NCBI GenBank assembly: GCA_029934775.1
Contig: JAOZLO010000150.1
Location: 1-6,897, forward strand
Source of the DNA: Desulfocapsaceae bacterium
GTDB taxonomy: Bacteria; Desulfobacterota; Desulfobulbia; Desulfobulbales; Desulfocapsaceae
DNA length: 6,897 nucleotides
Direction: 5' to 3'
The notes beneath the pieces were generated by a model. That model did not search any database. It had not been told where the DNA came from and saw only the letters and a program-made list of their open reading frames with translations. This document shows, piece by piece, positions 1 to 5,244 of the stretch. Position 1 is the first letter of the stretch, and each line of letters opens with the position of its first letter. The position numbers and the translations under genes were made by a program.

Positions 1-10
1 ATTTCACTGA

Positions 11-904
11 TCACCCATCTCCATCTCTTCCATAATATCCACCATAGCTATCGTAAGACGCAAAAACCTTCTTATGGATATAGCTGCTCTTCATACCGTT
101 AAAAACCACACCAATAATTTTGTCCACTCCTATCAGATCCACCATTTCTTTTACCTGAGATTTATCTGATTTTCCGTACCCGACAACCAGAACCACTCCG
201 TCAACTTCTTTTGCCAGGACATTGGATTCAGAGGCAACCTGATACGGAGGACTGTCAAATATAATGAAACGGTCACTATAACGACCGGAGAGTTCAGCGA
301 CCAGCTTGGCCATACGCTCGGATGACAACAATTCTGCAGGATTGACCGGCGGTTCACCACTGGCAAGAAGAGAAAGTTTTTCAACGGAGGTTTTATGGAT
401 CAATTCAGCAAGATCACGATCCTGCTTAAGATAGTCGGACAATCCACGCTGACAAATGGACTCCAGACCAAACATTCTGGCAAGGGAAGGCCGCCGCAGA
501 TCACAATCCACAAGCATGGAATACTGATCCAGCCCACGTGCCATAGTCACAGCCAGATTAGCTGAAACAAAAGATTTGCCTTCCTGGGGGGCACTGGACG
601 TTATCATAATAGTCTGTGGTCGTTCCCTGCCATCTTGAGGATAAAGGATGCGTGAACGAAGGACACGAATAGATTCGGCCACCCCTGTGGAAGCGTGTGT
701 TACATTTGTCAACCGTTCATCCCAGGCCCCGGCAGAAGAGAGTGTCTGACGTTTAGGGGAGGACTCGGTGATCGAGTCTGCAGCCGATTTCTGCGGTGGC
801 TCTGGGACAGCCACCTTTACAACCGGTTGCCGCTCTGCAGGAGCTGTCTTTTTTCCGGTCAGTTCAACTCCTGATTTTTCAAGCACATCTGATATTTTTC
901 CCAT
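11..904 (-). CDS. CpsD/CapB-family (BY-kinase) tyrosine autokinase of an exopolysaccharide locus
   Basis: A 297-aa cytoplasmic P-loop protein of the bacterial tyrosine kinase family, which autophosphorylates on a C-terminal tyrosine cluster and controls export or chain length of exopolysaccharide. Visible motifs: a deviant Walker A around residues 103-112 (SSAPQEGKS, Lys110), Walker A' with D-C-D at 133-135 followed by LRRPS, Walker B FIIFD at 213-217, and a C-terminal tail rich in Tyr (284, 287, 290, 291). Residues 1-70 are a low-complexity linker, and no membrane segment is present, so a separate Wzz-type membrane activator would be expected, as in CpsC/CpsD systems. The start ATG at 904 is preceded by GAGGA (916-920), which overlaps the upstream gene's stop region. 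The gene lies 8 bp downstream of the ExeA-like ATPase, a pairing common in proteobacterial EPS loci, including PEP-CTERM/exosortase ones. Family assignment is firm; subfamily and polymer are inference. Confidence 0.93.
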   Translation of the reverse strand: MGKISDVLEKSGVELTGKKTAPAERQPVVKVAVPEPPQKSAADSITESSPKRQTLSSAGAWDERLTNVTHASTGVAESIRVLRSRILYPQDGRERPQTIMITSSAPQEGKSFVSANLAVTMARGLDQYSMLVDCDLRRPSLARMFGLESICQRGLSDYLKQDRDLAELIHKTSVEKLSLLASGEPPVNPAELLSSERMAKLVAELSGRYSDRFIIFDSPPYQVASESNVLAKEVDGVVLVVGYGKSDKSQVKEMVDLIGVDKIIGVVFNGMKSSYIHKKVFASYDSYGGYYGRDGDG

Positions 905-912
905 AGTAACTG

Positions 913-1920
913 CTATCCTCTATTCAACATATTTTGTAGAAACTGCCAGAAACCCTGCCAGACATTCTGAACATAATGCCAGACATCATCGAATAAGCCA
1001 AAACGAAAAAGAACCCAGATTCCCACCCCTTCCAGACAAATAAATATCAACAGCAACCAGAAAAAACCTCTTTGCCAGAATTTTTTTTCCTTCGGTAAAA
1101 TATAGAATTCCTCATCCCCAGGAAGTTTCTGCTGCTCTACACATTCACGAACGATATTGTGATCAATACGAAGTACGTTTCGAGAGTAACCGGTCAATAA
1201 AGCATGATCGCAGAGAATATTGATCACCCTCGGGTTTCCCTCTGCCGCCTTATCTATAGCATCAATCGCCTTCCTCGTAAAAAGTGCCCCCTGTTGAGCC
1301 CCTGCCGCATTCAGTCTGAACAGAATATACTGCTGCGTATCTTCATAAGAAAGTGGCTCAAGATGAAAGCGCATTGAAATACGCTGCCGCAAAGGCAGCA
1401 ATCGCTTTTCTGCAAGCCTCTCCAACAGTTCAGGCTGGCCGACGAGAAAAATAGACATAGAACCTGGATTCTCGGCCGAAAGATTTGCCAGCAACCTAAT
1501 TTCTTCCAGAACTTCAACGGGAAGAGCATGAGCCTCATCAATAATCAGCAATATTTTTTTCTCGGTCGCTTTGCACTTCTCGAGATATTCTGCAAAATCC
1601 AGTAAAAAAAGTGCCTTGTTGCCATCAAACTGCAGACCAATCTTTGCGGCAAAATAGTGATAAAATTCCACCACATTCAAATTTGGATTTGAGATCAAAC
1701 AGAGATTCTCACTCATCTCCAGAGAAGCAGCAAGACAGTTGACCAGAGTCGTTTTTCCAGTTCCTACAGCTCCAGTCAACAACAAGAAACCTTTATCGGA
1801 AATAACCCCATATTTTAAGACAGCCAATCCCTCTTTATGGGTCTCCCCTAAAAAAAGTGCATCTACTTTTGGCACGAGTTCAAAAGGCTTCCGGCTAAAA
1901 CCATAGTATTGTAAATACAT
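913..1920 (-). CDS. ExeA/GspA-like AAA ATPase with C-terminal transmembrane anchor (EPS-locus type)
   Basis: A 335-aa AAA-type ATPase. The N-terminus MYLQYYGFSRKPFELVP matches the usual start of ExeA-like ATPases, which fixes the ATG at 1920. Walker A is GAVGTGKTT (residues 50-58), Walker B is ILLIIDEAH (123-131), a sensor-1 segment LVGQPEL lies at 159-165, and candidate arginine-finger residues are at 178-184. Residues about 286-306 form one strongly hydrophobic helix near the C-terminus, followed by a Trp/Phe-rich amphipathic tail, so the protein is probably anchored with the ATPase in the cytoplasm. Homologous ATPases sit beside tyrosine autokinases in exopolysaccharide and PEP-CTERM loci; the kinase here follows 8 bp later, so the two are surely co-transcribed. 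The Shine-Dalgarno is weak (AGGA about 15 nt from ATG). Its exact job in polymer export is not established; annotation as 'general secretion protein A' would over-call it. Confidence 0.9.
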   Translation of the reverse strand: MYLQYYGFSRKPFELVPKVDALFLGETHKEGLAVLKYGVISDKGFLLLTGAVGTGKTTLVNCLAASLEMSENLCLISNPNLNVVEFYHYFAAKIGLQFDGNKALFLLDFAEYLEKCKATEKKILLIIDEAHALPVEVLEEIRLLANLSAENPGSMSIFLVGQPELLERLAEKRLLPLRQRISMRFHLEPLSYEDTQQYILFRLNAAGAQQGALFTRKAIDAIDKAAEGNPRVINILCDHALLTGYSRNVLRIDHNIVRECVEQQKLPGDEEFYILPKEKKFWQRGFFWLLLIFICLEGVGIWVLFRFGLFDDVWHYVQNVWQGFWQFLQNMLNRG

Positions 1921-1976
1921 ATCGGTAAATTGATGTCCTGAGAGGTATTAAGTATTTATTTTCATGATCTGCAGAT

Positions 1977-2005
1977 ATCTTATCTCTTTCACACCACTGA
2001 AGCAA
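1977..2005 (-). promoter_or_regulatory. Candidate sigma-70-type promoter for the ATPase-kinase operon
   Basis: Reading the minus strand, TTGCTT (2005-2000) and TAAGAT (1982-1977) are separated by exactly 17 nt and lie about 57 nt upstream of the ATPase ATG. The matches to consensus are partial (3/6 and 4/6). A 10-bp perfect palindrome, ATCTGCAGAT (1967-1976), sits at the predicted transcription start and could be an operator. Inference from pattern only. Confidence 0.3.
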
Positions 2006-2061
2006 TTTTTTTCTTGGAATTATAGTAAGAAAGCCTCTCATATCTGAAAAAGACAATCGAT

Positions 2062-2096
2062 TTAAAAGGCACCTTTTAGTGGAATAAAAAGGGGGT
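2062..2096 (-). terminator. Possible weak terminator region downstream of the DUF166 gene
   Basis: The 197-bp gap between the DUF166 stop (2118) and the ATPase start (1920) contains short A/T-rich inverted repeats: AAAAGG at 2064-2069 opposite CCTTTT at 2072-2077, and a competing pairing with the A-run and G-run at 2086-2095. Read on the minus strand, the structure ends in CCTTTTAAAT. The stems are short and the loop of the first pairing is very small, so this is only a candidate. No other gene is visible in the gap. Confidence 0.25.
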
Positions 2097-2117
2097 TTCC
2101 AGAAAGTAATGGAACTG

Positions 2118-2825
2118 TCATTCCCTGTCACCGAAGTCTATTGAATTCAATTCATGATCACCACGAATAATCCTTAACTGCTTTTTGAGTTCTTTATCAT
2201 GAATTTTTCCTGCAAAGTGAACTGGGCTTTTCCCATAAAGAGGATCCCAGCCAGCCGGGTCTGCTGAGCAGAAAAACTGCGTTTCAAGGCCTATCTTCCG
2301 TGCTGCATCGTCTGAAGGGTGACCGATCAGTCTTTTGACTACCTCCCATGTAGCCCCGCAAGGCGCACCCCGTATTACCCTCACATTAGAGATTTTTCCA
2401 TCAGCGACCTCCACCTCTAGCTCCGGTGAACCAAACTTCTCCCCGTATCTACCAAGACCAGCCTGCCTTGGAAGGCCACATCAGGTAGGTGGACACATTA
2501 CCATTTTTCCTATAACTTTCTTTCCTGATGATATAACTGGAATTTTCTTTTCATCACAAAGCGCCGCGAGATCATGCGAAAGGTCCTGATGTATCAAAAA
2601 ATCAAGGACCAGGTCACAGGAAATATCCGAAGGAAGATACTCACTGGTATCATCAAGAACAGGCGGAAGAACTTCATCAATAGAAAATACTTCAAGTTCA
2701 AACTGATCTCCTCCGTATTTCTTCACACCAGCAATTTTCTGTTCACCACTTCCATTTTGTTGAAAAATCAGCAGCTTCTGACGGGATACAATGTCTTTGT
2801 TCTCTTTTAATGTATTATCACTCAT
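2118..2825 (-). CDS. Predicted selenocysteine-containing DUF166 protein (in-frame TGA at codon 115)
   Basis: One 235-codon frame interrupted only by TGA at 2483-2481. The N-terminal part (residues 1-114) ends in V-M-C-P-P-T; after the TGA it continues C-G-L-P-R-Q and then the typical DUF166 core: FGSPELEVEVADGKI (131-145), VRVIRGAPCGATW (148-160) and FFC (184-186). Both halves are needed for the family and their phase is identical, so the simplest reading is Sec115 next to Cys116, with Cys111, Cys156 and Cys186 as further conserved-looking cysteines. A SECIS-like hairpin lies just after the TGA. DUF166 (PF02593) occurs mainly in methanogens and some anaerobic bacteria; databases link it loosely to thymidylate synthase, but its function is not established. 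The start is ATG 2825, with a modest GAG-type Shine-Dalgarno. Conventional pipelines would split this into 114-aa and about 98-aa fragments (the second from GTG 2414). Alternatives are a nonsense mutation or a sequencing error. Confidence 0.8.
2452..2471 (-). promoter_or_regulatory. Candidate bacterial SECIS hairpin in the DUF166 coding sequence
   Basis: On the mRNA, CCAAGGC (2471-2465) pairs with GUCUUGG (2458-2452): seven consecutive pairs including one G-U, closing a six-base loop AGGCUG (2464-2459). The stem starts 10 nt, and the loop 17 nt, after the UGA. Known bacterial SECIS elements place a small apical loop with a G in its first two positions roughly 16-37 nt after the UGA, as in E. 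coli fdhF (loop AGGUCU), and this hairpin satisfies that. It would be bound by SelB during decoding. Drawn by hand, not folded computationally. Confidence 0.65.
2481..2483 (-). other. In-frame TGA, predicted selenocysteine codon (Sec115)
   Basis: On the minus strand the codons read CCT ACC TGA TGT GGC CTT, giving P-T-U-C-G-L. No other stop occurs in this frame between 2825 and 2118. The position lies in a Cys-rich motif where, from memory, DUF166 homologues carry cysteine, which is the usual signature of Cys/Sec exchange. Direct evidence is the reading frame; decoding as Sec is inference. Confidence 0.75.
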
Positions 2826-2871
2826 GTCATTTATCTCAAATTAACCTCGGTAAACTGTTTTCCTCAGGCCA

Positions 2872-2971
2872 TGTCCGACTAGAAATTTGCATACTTTAAT
2901 AACCAGCGTCAACGACTGTTCTTTTTCGCTGTAACTGCAGATAGCGTAGACTTCGAAATCCTAACCGGACA
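2872..2971. repeat. 100-bp MITE-like element with inverted ends
   Basis: The left end, TGTCCGACTAGAAATTT (from 2872), and the reverse complement of the right end, TGTCCGGTTAGGATTTC (from 2971), match at about 13 of 17 positions. The ends resemble the start of the repeats at 3384 and 6823 (GTG-[A/T]-CCGGTTA). The interior has a further short inverted pair, CAGCG/CGCTG. No coding content is convincing. It lies between the DUF166 start and the stop of the 127-aa gene. A small non-autonomous element or decayed insertion-sequence remnant is the likely origin. Confidence 0.45.
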
Positions 2972-2986
2972 GTACTGTGTTTTCTT

Positions 2987-3370
2987 TTAAATATCCAACC
3001 GAACCCATCTGGTACAATATCTGTAAGCCGCTTCAAGGATTTTCTTCCTGTTCTGCTCCGAATGAATAAGAACATGGAATTCACCAATCAGATCACGACA
3101 AATGACCATGCCATCAGTCAGATCAATCTGCTCTTCTCCACAGAGAATGGTAACAGACACATATTCCTTAACATCCAATTCTTCATCCTGATACTGAAAA
3201 TAGGCCATCTGGGCCATAGCGTGATACTCATGTTTAGCGTTCGCCGCATCTTTTACAGTAAACATTTTAATGTACCCTGCTTCCTCAAGAGCAATCTCCG
3301 GCACAATAATAATACTTACACAATCTACAGTAATACCTTTATCAGTTGTAATGAGTATAGATTTTTTCAT
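2987..3370 (-). CDS. Hypothetical protein, 127 aa
   Basis: I do not recognise this family. The ATG at 3370 is chosen because GAGAG lies 5 nt upstream; the frame extends to a TTG at 3382 (adding MREN), but that would place the start inside the flanking repeat and lacks a Shine-Dalgarno. The protein begins MKKSILITTDKGITVDC, has no signal peptide or membrane helix, and ends in a basic/aromatic segment (ILEAAYRYCTRWVRLDI). Composition looks like a soluble alpha/beta protein: alternating hydrophobic strands (SIIIVPEIAL, YVSVTILC, GMVICRDLIGEFHVLIH) with an acidic middle part. It lies between repeat copies at 2872-2971 and 3384 onward, and is divergent from the cyclo-ligase gene. Codon use looks ordinary, so it is probably a real gene. 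Confidence 0.7.
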   Translation of the reverse strand: MKKSILITTDKGITVDCVSIIIVPEIALEEAGYIKMFTVKDAANAKHEYHAMAQMAYFQYQDEELDVKEYVSVTILCGEEQIDLTDGMVICRDLIGEFHVLIHSEQNRKKILEAAYRYCTRWVRLDI

Positions 3371-3382
3371 ATTTTCTCTCAA

Positions 3383-3418
3383 CAGTGACCGGTTAGAATC
3401 TTGCAGAAGGTGTCACTG
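3383..3418. repeat. Perfect 7-bp inverted repeat upstream of the 127-aa gene
   Basis: CAGTGAC at 3383-3389 and GTCACTG at 3412-3418 are perfect inverted arms separated by 22 bp, starting 12 bp upstream of the ATG at 3370. It could form a hairpin in the 5' leader or be a repressor-type operator; chance is possible given its short arms. Confidence 0.35.
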
Positions 3419-3460
3419 GCTCCTCTTTTCGCGAAATTCTGAATATTTCTAGCATAATAC
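3384..3460 (+). repeat. Degenerate copy of the GTGTCCGGTTA-type intergenic repeat
   Basis: The start, AGTGACCGGTTAGAATCTTG, is closely similar to AGTGTCCGGTTAAGAACTTG at 6823; similarity continues loosely through TTGCA..AGG and again near GCG-A--CTG-A-ATTTC-TAG-AT about 50 bp further on. The segment also contains the 10-bp palindrome TTTCGCGAAA (3427-3436). It fills most of the divergent intergenic region between the 127-aa gene and the cyclo-ligase. The right boundary is uncertain. Confidence 0.45.
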
Positions 3461-3488
3461 TGTGAAAAAGTGTTACTTTACCTATTTT

Positions 3489-3494
3489 TATAAT
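3489..3494 (+). promoter_or_regulatory. Candidate -10 box (TATAAT) for the cyclo-ligase gene
   Basis: A perfect TATAAT lies 58 bp before the 5-FCL ATG in an A/T-rich stretch. No good -35 hexamer is seen at 16-18 bp spacing, so this is a weak call based on the -10 match and the divergent gene arrangement. Confidence 0.3.
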
Positions 3495-3552
3495 GTCCCT
3501 TAATACCACTTAAGGATACCTTGAAATAATTCAAACACTCCCACAACCTCCC

Positions 3553-4134
3553 ATGATAAATTCATCTCAATTACGAAAAAATATACTGACTGCCAGAAAC
3601 AATCTGACAACAGATCAACTCAGAAAACAGAGTAGAGCGGTTCAAAAAAACTTTCTGGGCCAAAAAGAGATAATAAACAGCAGGAATATTTTCGTTTATG
3701 TGAGTTTTCGAAGTGAAGTGGAAACTCTGGACCTGATAAAAACATTCCTGAAATCAGGAAAAACAGTGACAGTACCAGTAACCCGGGTTAAGGAAAAAAG
3801 ACTGGACGCTATCCAGATAAACGACCCCGAAACGGACCTGGTCCCCGGTTATTGCAATATTCCTGAACCCAGAGCAGAAATCTGCCTCAAGCAGAAAACA
3901 GATCCCGCAGATATCGATATAATTCTACTGCCGGGATCAGTATTTGATGAACGGGGTGGCCGTTTCGGGTACGGGGGGGGATACTACGATCGATTTGTAT
4001 CTTCGGCTCCAAGGGCATTGCGAGTTGGTCTTGCATTTAACTTGCAGATTATTGAAAGAGCACCGTTGCAATGCCATGACGAGATTCTCGATCTGATCGT
4101 AACAGAAACGAGAATCATCAGAGGAAAAAGATAA
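3553..4134 (+). CDS. 5-formyltetrahydrofolate cyclo-ligase (5,10-methenyltetrahydrofolate synthetase)
   Basis: A 193-aa cytoplasmic enzyme that converts 5-formyl-THF to 5,10-methenyl-THF using ATP, returning a storage or inhibitory folate to the one-carbon pool (YgfA/MTHFS family). Family features: an N-terminal basic helix LRKNILTARNNL (7-18), the strand and acidic motif FVYVSFRSEVETLDLI (47-62), the GYCNIPEP segment (99-106), the hallmark phosphate-binding motif LPGSVFDERGGRFGYGGGYYDRF (126-148, G-rich) and the C-terminal HDEILDLIVTE (175-185). Length is normal and all key motifs are intact. The ATG at 3553 aligns with the usual family start, yet the bases before it (ACTCCCACAACCTCCC) contain no Shine-Dalgarno. 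It is the only plus-strand gene here, convergent with the zinc-ribbon gene (1 bp between stops). In an organism with CODH-related genes it would support the folate branch of C1 metabolism. Confidence 0.95.
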   Translation: MINSSQLRKNILTARNNLTTDQLRKQSRAVQKNFLGQKEIINSRNIFVYVSFRSEVETLDLIKTFLKSGKTVTVPVTRVKEKRLDAIQINDPETDLVPGYCNIPEPRAEICLKQKTDPADIDIILLPGSVFDERGGRFGYGGGYYDRFVSSAPRALRVGLAFNLQIIERAPLQCHDEILDLIVTETRIIRGKR

Positions 4135-4135
4135 T

Positions 4136-4312
4136 TTACTTTTTCACCCGGTTCGTCTTGGCATCAACCGAACTGCCACAAGATGGACATTTCGCAACCT
4201 TATCAGCTTCGTCTGAAAAAATCTCCCACTCTTTTCCACAATCAGGGCACTTGATAGTATATTCACTCAATGATTTATTACTTTCAAATCCAGGACAATG
4301 TGTATCAGTCAT
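4136..4312 (-). CDS. Small zinc-ribbon protein, 58 aa
   Basis: The start is taken at ATG 4312 because a strong GGAG lies 6 nt upstream; the frame could extend to GTG 4336, but that would place the Shine-Dalgarno inside the gene. The protein has two CxxC knuckles, CPDC at 22-25 and CPSC at 42-45, separated by 16 residues (EWEIFSDEADKVAK in between), a typical zinc-ribbon or rubredoxin-like metal site. An additional Cys6 lies in an N-terminal CPGFESNKSL segment. The arrangement CPGFE..(x)..C..CG..wEIFSDE....C..CG looks familiar from small uncharacterised proteins of sulfate reducers, but I cannot name a function. It is transcribed separately from the upstream operon, which ends in a terminator at 4394-4428. 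Metal binding is inference from the cysteines. Confidence 0.8.
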   Translation of the reverse strand: MTDTHCPGFESNKSLSEYTIKCPDCGKEWEIFSDEADKVAKCPSCGSSVDAKTNRVKK

Positions 4313-4393
4313 AACTTTCTCCTTTTTTTTGAACACCTTAGAAATAATCTTTGGTATTTTTCACCCTTCAGGATGATGTTGTAAAAATTAAAC

Positions 4394-4428
4394 CAGTGTC
4401 TGTTCATTACATTAATGGACAGGCACTG
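4394..4428 (-). terminator. Rho-independent terminator of the cooC-DUF3786 operon
   Basis: Read on the minus strand, CAGTG-C-CTGT-C-CATTA, then a 3-nt loop, then TAATG-A-ACAG-A-CACTG forms a 16-bp stem with two mismatches, followed within 4 nt by a T-rich tract (TTTAATTTTT). It starts 9 nt after the DUF3786 stop codon (TGA 4440-4438). Strength and position fit an intrinsic terminator. Confidence 0.8.
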
Positions 4429-4437
4429 ACTCATTCT

Positions 4438-5043
4438 TCATGAACTAATCAGTTTTCCCACCAGAAGTGTCCCTGTCATAGCCAGGCATTCCATATCAAG
4501 ATAGTGCTCTGCAGTAGATCTGTAGAGAACCGAACTCTTCGACGGAAAAAGTTCGTCACTATCATTGAAATTAATAACTACAGGGATTTTGGGAAAAGCA
4601 TAAAACCGGATCGAAAGATCATACATATCAGAAGTCAATAGCTCCCCACCTCTTTTTTGAGATCGTTCTTTCAATAATTCAATGTTACCAGAAAAAGTCG
4701 ATTCCAGCGTCTTATTCGTGTTTGTCGTAAAATATGAGATAAGGGGTCCTGAATCTTTAAATTCCCTGTATGTGACCATTTTATCTCTCATGGCAGGTTT
4801 ATTTGAACCACATGTAAGAATATATTTATAGATCATTACCTGCACTGCCGGTGTAATTGTTCCTCCTCCTTTCTCGCTCAAACCTTCGGCTGAAAGAGAA
4901 TATATTCTATCATAAAGCGGGATAATCAAACGATCCTTATCTCTATTAACACCCAGTATTTCCGCTTTAGCAAGAAAGTCAACCTGGCGAATCTGTGCAA
5001 GATATTGCTGGCAGGTTTCCTCAAAAACAGTTGATTTTTTCAT
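4438..5043 (-). CDS. DUF3786 domain protein, 201 aa
   Basis: Recognised as DUF3786 (PF12654) from its layout: an N-terminal helix (FEETCQQYLAQIRQVDFLAKA), a beta segment RLIIPLYDRIYSL (38-50), the middle stretch VQVMIYKYILTC (67-78), a Y-R-E-F-K-D-S-G-P-L motif (92-101), then PKIPVVINFNDSDELFPSKSSVLYRSTAEHYLDMECLA (151-188), matching the family's 'P-x-P-x-x-x...D-x-E-F-P..S..L...A..YL..E.LA' signature. No signal peptide or Fe-S motif; only three cysteines. In other anaerobes this domain is found, from memory, near or fused to an Fe-S domain resembling that of corrinoid iron-sulfur protein, which fits its place downstream of cooC. Its biochemical function is unknown. It starts 27 nt after the 57-aa gene without an obvious Shine-Dalgarno, so coupled translation is likely. 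It is the last gene before the terminator. Confidence 0.85.
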   Translation of the reverse strand: MKKSTVFEETCQQYLAQIRQVDFLAKAEILGVNRDKDRLIIPLYDRIYSLSAEGLSEKGGGTITPAVQVMIYKYILTCGSNKPAMRDKMVTYREFKDSGPLISYFTTNTNKTLESTFSGNIELLKERSQKRGGELLTSDMYDLSIRFYAFPKIPVVINFNDSDELFPSKSSVLYRSTAEHYLDMECLAMTGTLLVGKLISS

Positions 5044-5070
5044 AGAGCTGTTTCGTAAATAAGTCCGAGT

Positions 5071-5244
5071 CTACACTTCTTCTGAAAGTTGTGCCAGAAG
5101 ATCATCCCTTTCATCTTCGAGTTCAAGAAGATCCATCATAACCCGGGGTTTAACTGAATGTGCAGGTAATCTTTTCTTGGTTTCTGTTATCTCTGCTTCA
5201 AGTTCCAGCAATCTCTTCTTAATGTTTTCTTTTTCCGCAGTCAT
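5071..5244 (-). CDS. Small charged helical protein, 57 aa (easily missed)
   Basis: ATG at 5244-5242 shares its first base with the TAA of the upstream 140-aa gene (TAATG arrangement), implying translational coupling; the stop is TAG at 5073-5071. The protein begins MTAEKENIKKRLLELEAEI and has two heptad-like charged helices (residues 5-25 and 34-54) joined by a short LPAHSVKP turn, ending DERDDLLAQLSEEV: a likely helical hairpin or coiled coil. Acidic and basic residues dominate and there is no Cys. The LPAHSxKP...LxELEDERD pattern gives me an impression of being conserved in small Desulfobacterota proteins, but I cannot name a family. Its position between two operon genes, with the gap otherwise unexplained, supports it being real. 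Confidence 0.8.
   Translation of the reverse strand: MTAEKENIKKRLLELEAEITETKKRLPAHSVKPRVMMDLLELEDERDDLLAQLSEEV

Noticed and set aside
768..1043. 91-aa plus-strand ORF
   Set aside because: Antisense to the kinase/ATPase junction with no domain features; shadow frame.
1895..2131. 78-aa minus-strand ORF across the DUF166-ATPase gap
   Set aside because: Overlaps the ATPase start and DUF166 end, A/T-rich leader-like sequence, no ribosome site or family features.
2118..2414. Separate 98-aa gene starting at GTG 2414
   Set aside because: It is the in-phase C-terminal part of DUF166 and lacks the N-terminal half; it is better explained as continuation past the Sec TGA.
2335..2589. 84-aa plus-strand ORF across the TGA region
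   Set aside because: Antisense to DUF166; its openness follows from the opposite strand's codon composition.
2896..3087. 63-aa minus-strand ORF possibly reading into the MITE-like element
   Set aside because: Out of frame with and overlapping the better-supported 127-aa gene; no recognisable transposase motif.
4438..4440. TGA ending DUF3786 considered as another Sec codon
   Set aside because: The product already reaches the normal family C-terminus and the downstream sequence is a terminator hairpin with no protein-like continuation.
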